From an uncultured Caulobacteraceae bacterium (GTDB lineage Bacteria > Pseudomonadota > Alphaproteobacteria > Caulobacterales > Caulobacteraceae): a stretch of DNA of 64,000 bases. How positions within the stretch are numbered: position 1 is the first letter of the stretch; each line of letters begins with the position of its first letter. The notes below the pieces were generated by a model that saw nothing but the letters and a program-made list of their open reading frames with translations, was not told the DNA's origin and ran no database searches. Positions 63,963 to 64,000 of the stretch are shown piece after piece. A program made the position numbers and the translations under genes. The DNA is taken from positions 1 to 64,000 of the forward strand of contig CAIQJF010000025.1 of assembly GCA_903872075.1 (NCBI GenBank), written 5' to 3'.

Positions 63963-64000
63963 TCATTTGCCGATGCAGAAACTGGCGAAGATATCGCCCA
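63963..64000 (-). CDS. mnmE: tRNA modification GTPase MnmE, C-terminal end only
   Basis: The last codons of an open frame on the minus strand read GDIFASFCIGK followed by TGA. FCIGK is the invariant C-terminus of MnmE, whose Cys is needed for the tRNA modification reaction. Its order before mnmG is the normal one. The rest lies beyond the window. Confidence 0.9.
   Translation of the reverse strand, partial: GDIFASFCIGK

Overview
This is a high-GC chromosomal segment from an alphaproteobacterium, almost certainly family Caulobacteraceae (Phenylobacterium or Caulobacter-like). The assignment rests on gene content and order recalled from Caulobacter crescentus: a chpT-like phosphotransferase, the phyK-sigT-nepR / phyR general stress response locus, ftsK-lolA-xthA, a CenR-type regulator, an NtrZ-like protein, and leuS-lptE-holA next to parB-parA-rsmG-mnmG-mnmE. 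No database search was possible, so names come from motifs, lengths and gene order.

Positions 1-5427 look like the end of a decayed integrative element lying against the 3' end of a tRNA-Arg(CCG) gene. It has a truncated, frameshifted tyrosine integrase, an AlpA-like excisionase, a winged-helix protein, a PC4-like ssDNA-binding protein, a replication-type winged-helix protein followed by four iteron-like repeats, two small secreted proteins and several unknowns. Direct repeats sit between the last gene and the tRNA.

Positions 5500-24800 are mixed housekeeping and metabolic genes: an orphan ABC ATPase, a zinc-finger protein, a triple TonB_C-like secreted protein, polA, tag-rnhB, ygfZ, two glycosyltransferases, dihydroorotase coupled to a feruloyl-CoA synthetase-like ligase, a secreted protein built of five four-cysteine repeats, an MBL-fold hydrolase, a GNAT enzyme, a cobalamin riboswitch with btuB, and a degenerate aldo/keto reductase.

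Positions 24800-35000 are a molybdenum-cofactor block: moaA-moaD-moaE-moaB-moaC-moeA make molybdopterin and insert Mo, a MocA-like enzyme probably makes the cytosine dinucleotide form, an XdhC-like protein probably matures the client, and the client is a Tat-exported two-subunit xanthine-dehydrogenase-family hydroxylase. A CysG-like dehydrogenase with a cut-down methyltransferase tail is translationally coupled to a lone modB.

Positions 35000-47600 hold an SRPBCC protein, an MHS-family transporter with a glutaryl-CoA dehydrogenase, a secreted phosphodiesterase, cysQ, chpT, and the complete general stress response switch with two divergent sigma-T promoters, two small stress-type membrane proteins and a hybrid HWE kinase. 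Positions 47700-64000 hold cell division, chromosome segregation and ori-proximal genes. Two perfect 16-bp parS palindromes are present, one inside leuS and one between mnmG and mnmE; the window ends in the last codons of mnmE.

No CRISPR array, rRNA or intact insertion sequence was seen. The best candidates for something undescribed are the five-repeat cysteine protein, the truncated-CysG/modB pair, the AKR-like protein lacking two of four catalytic residues, and the repeat arrays of the integrated element.
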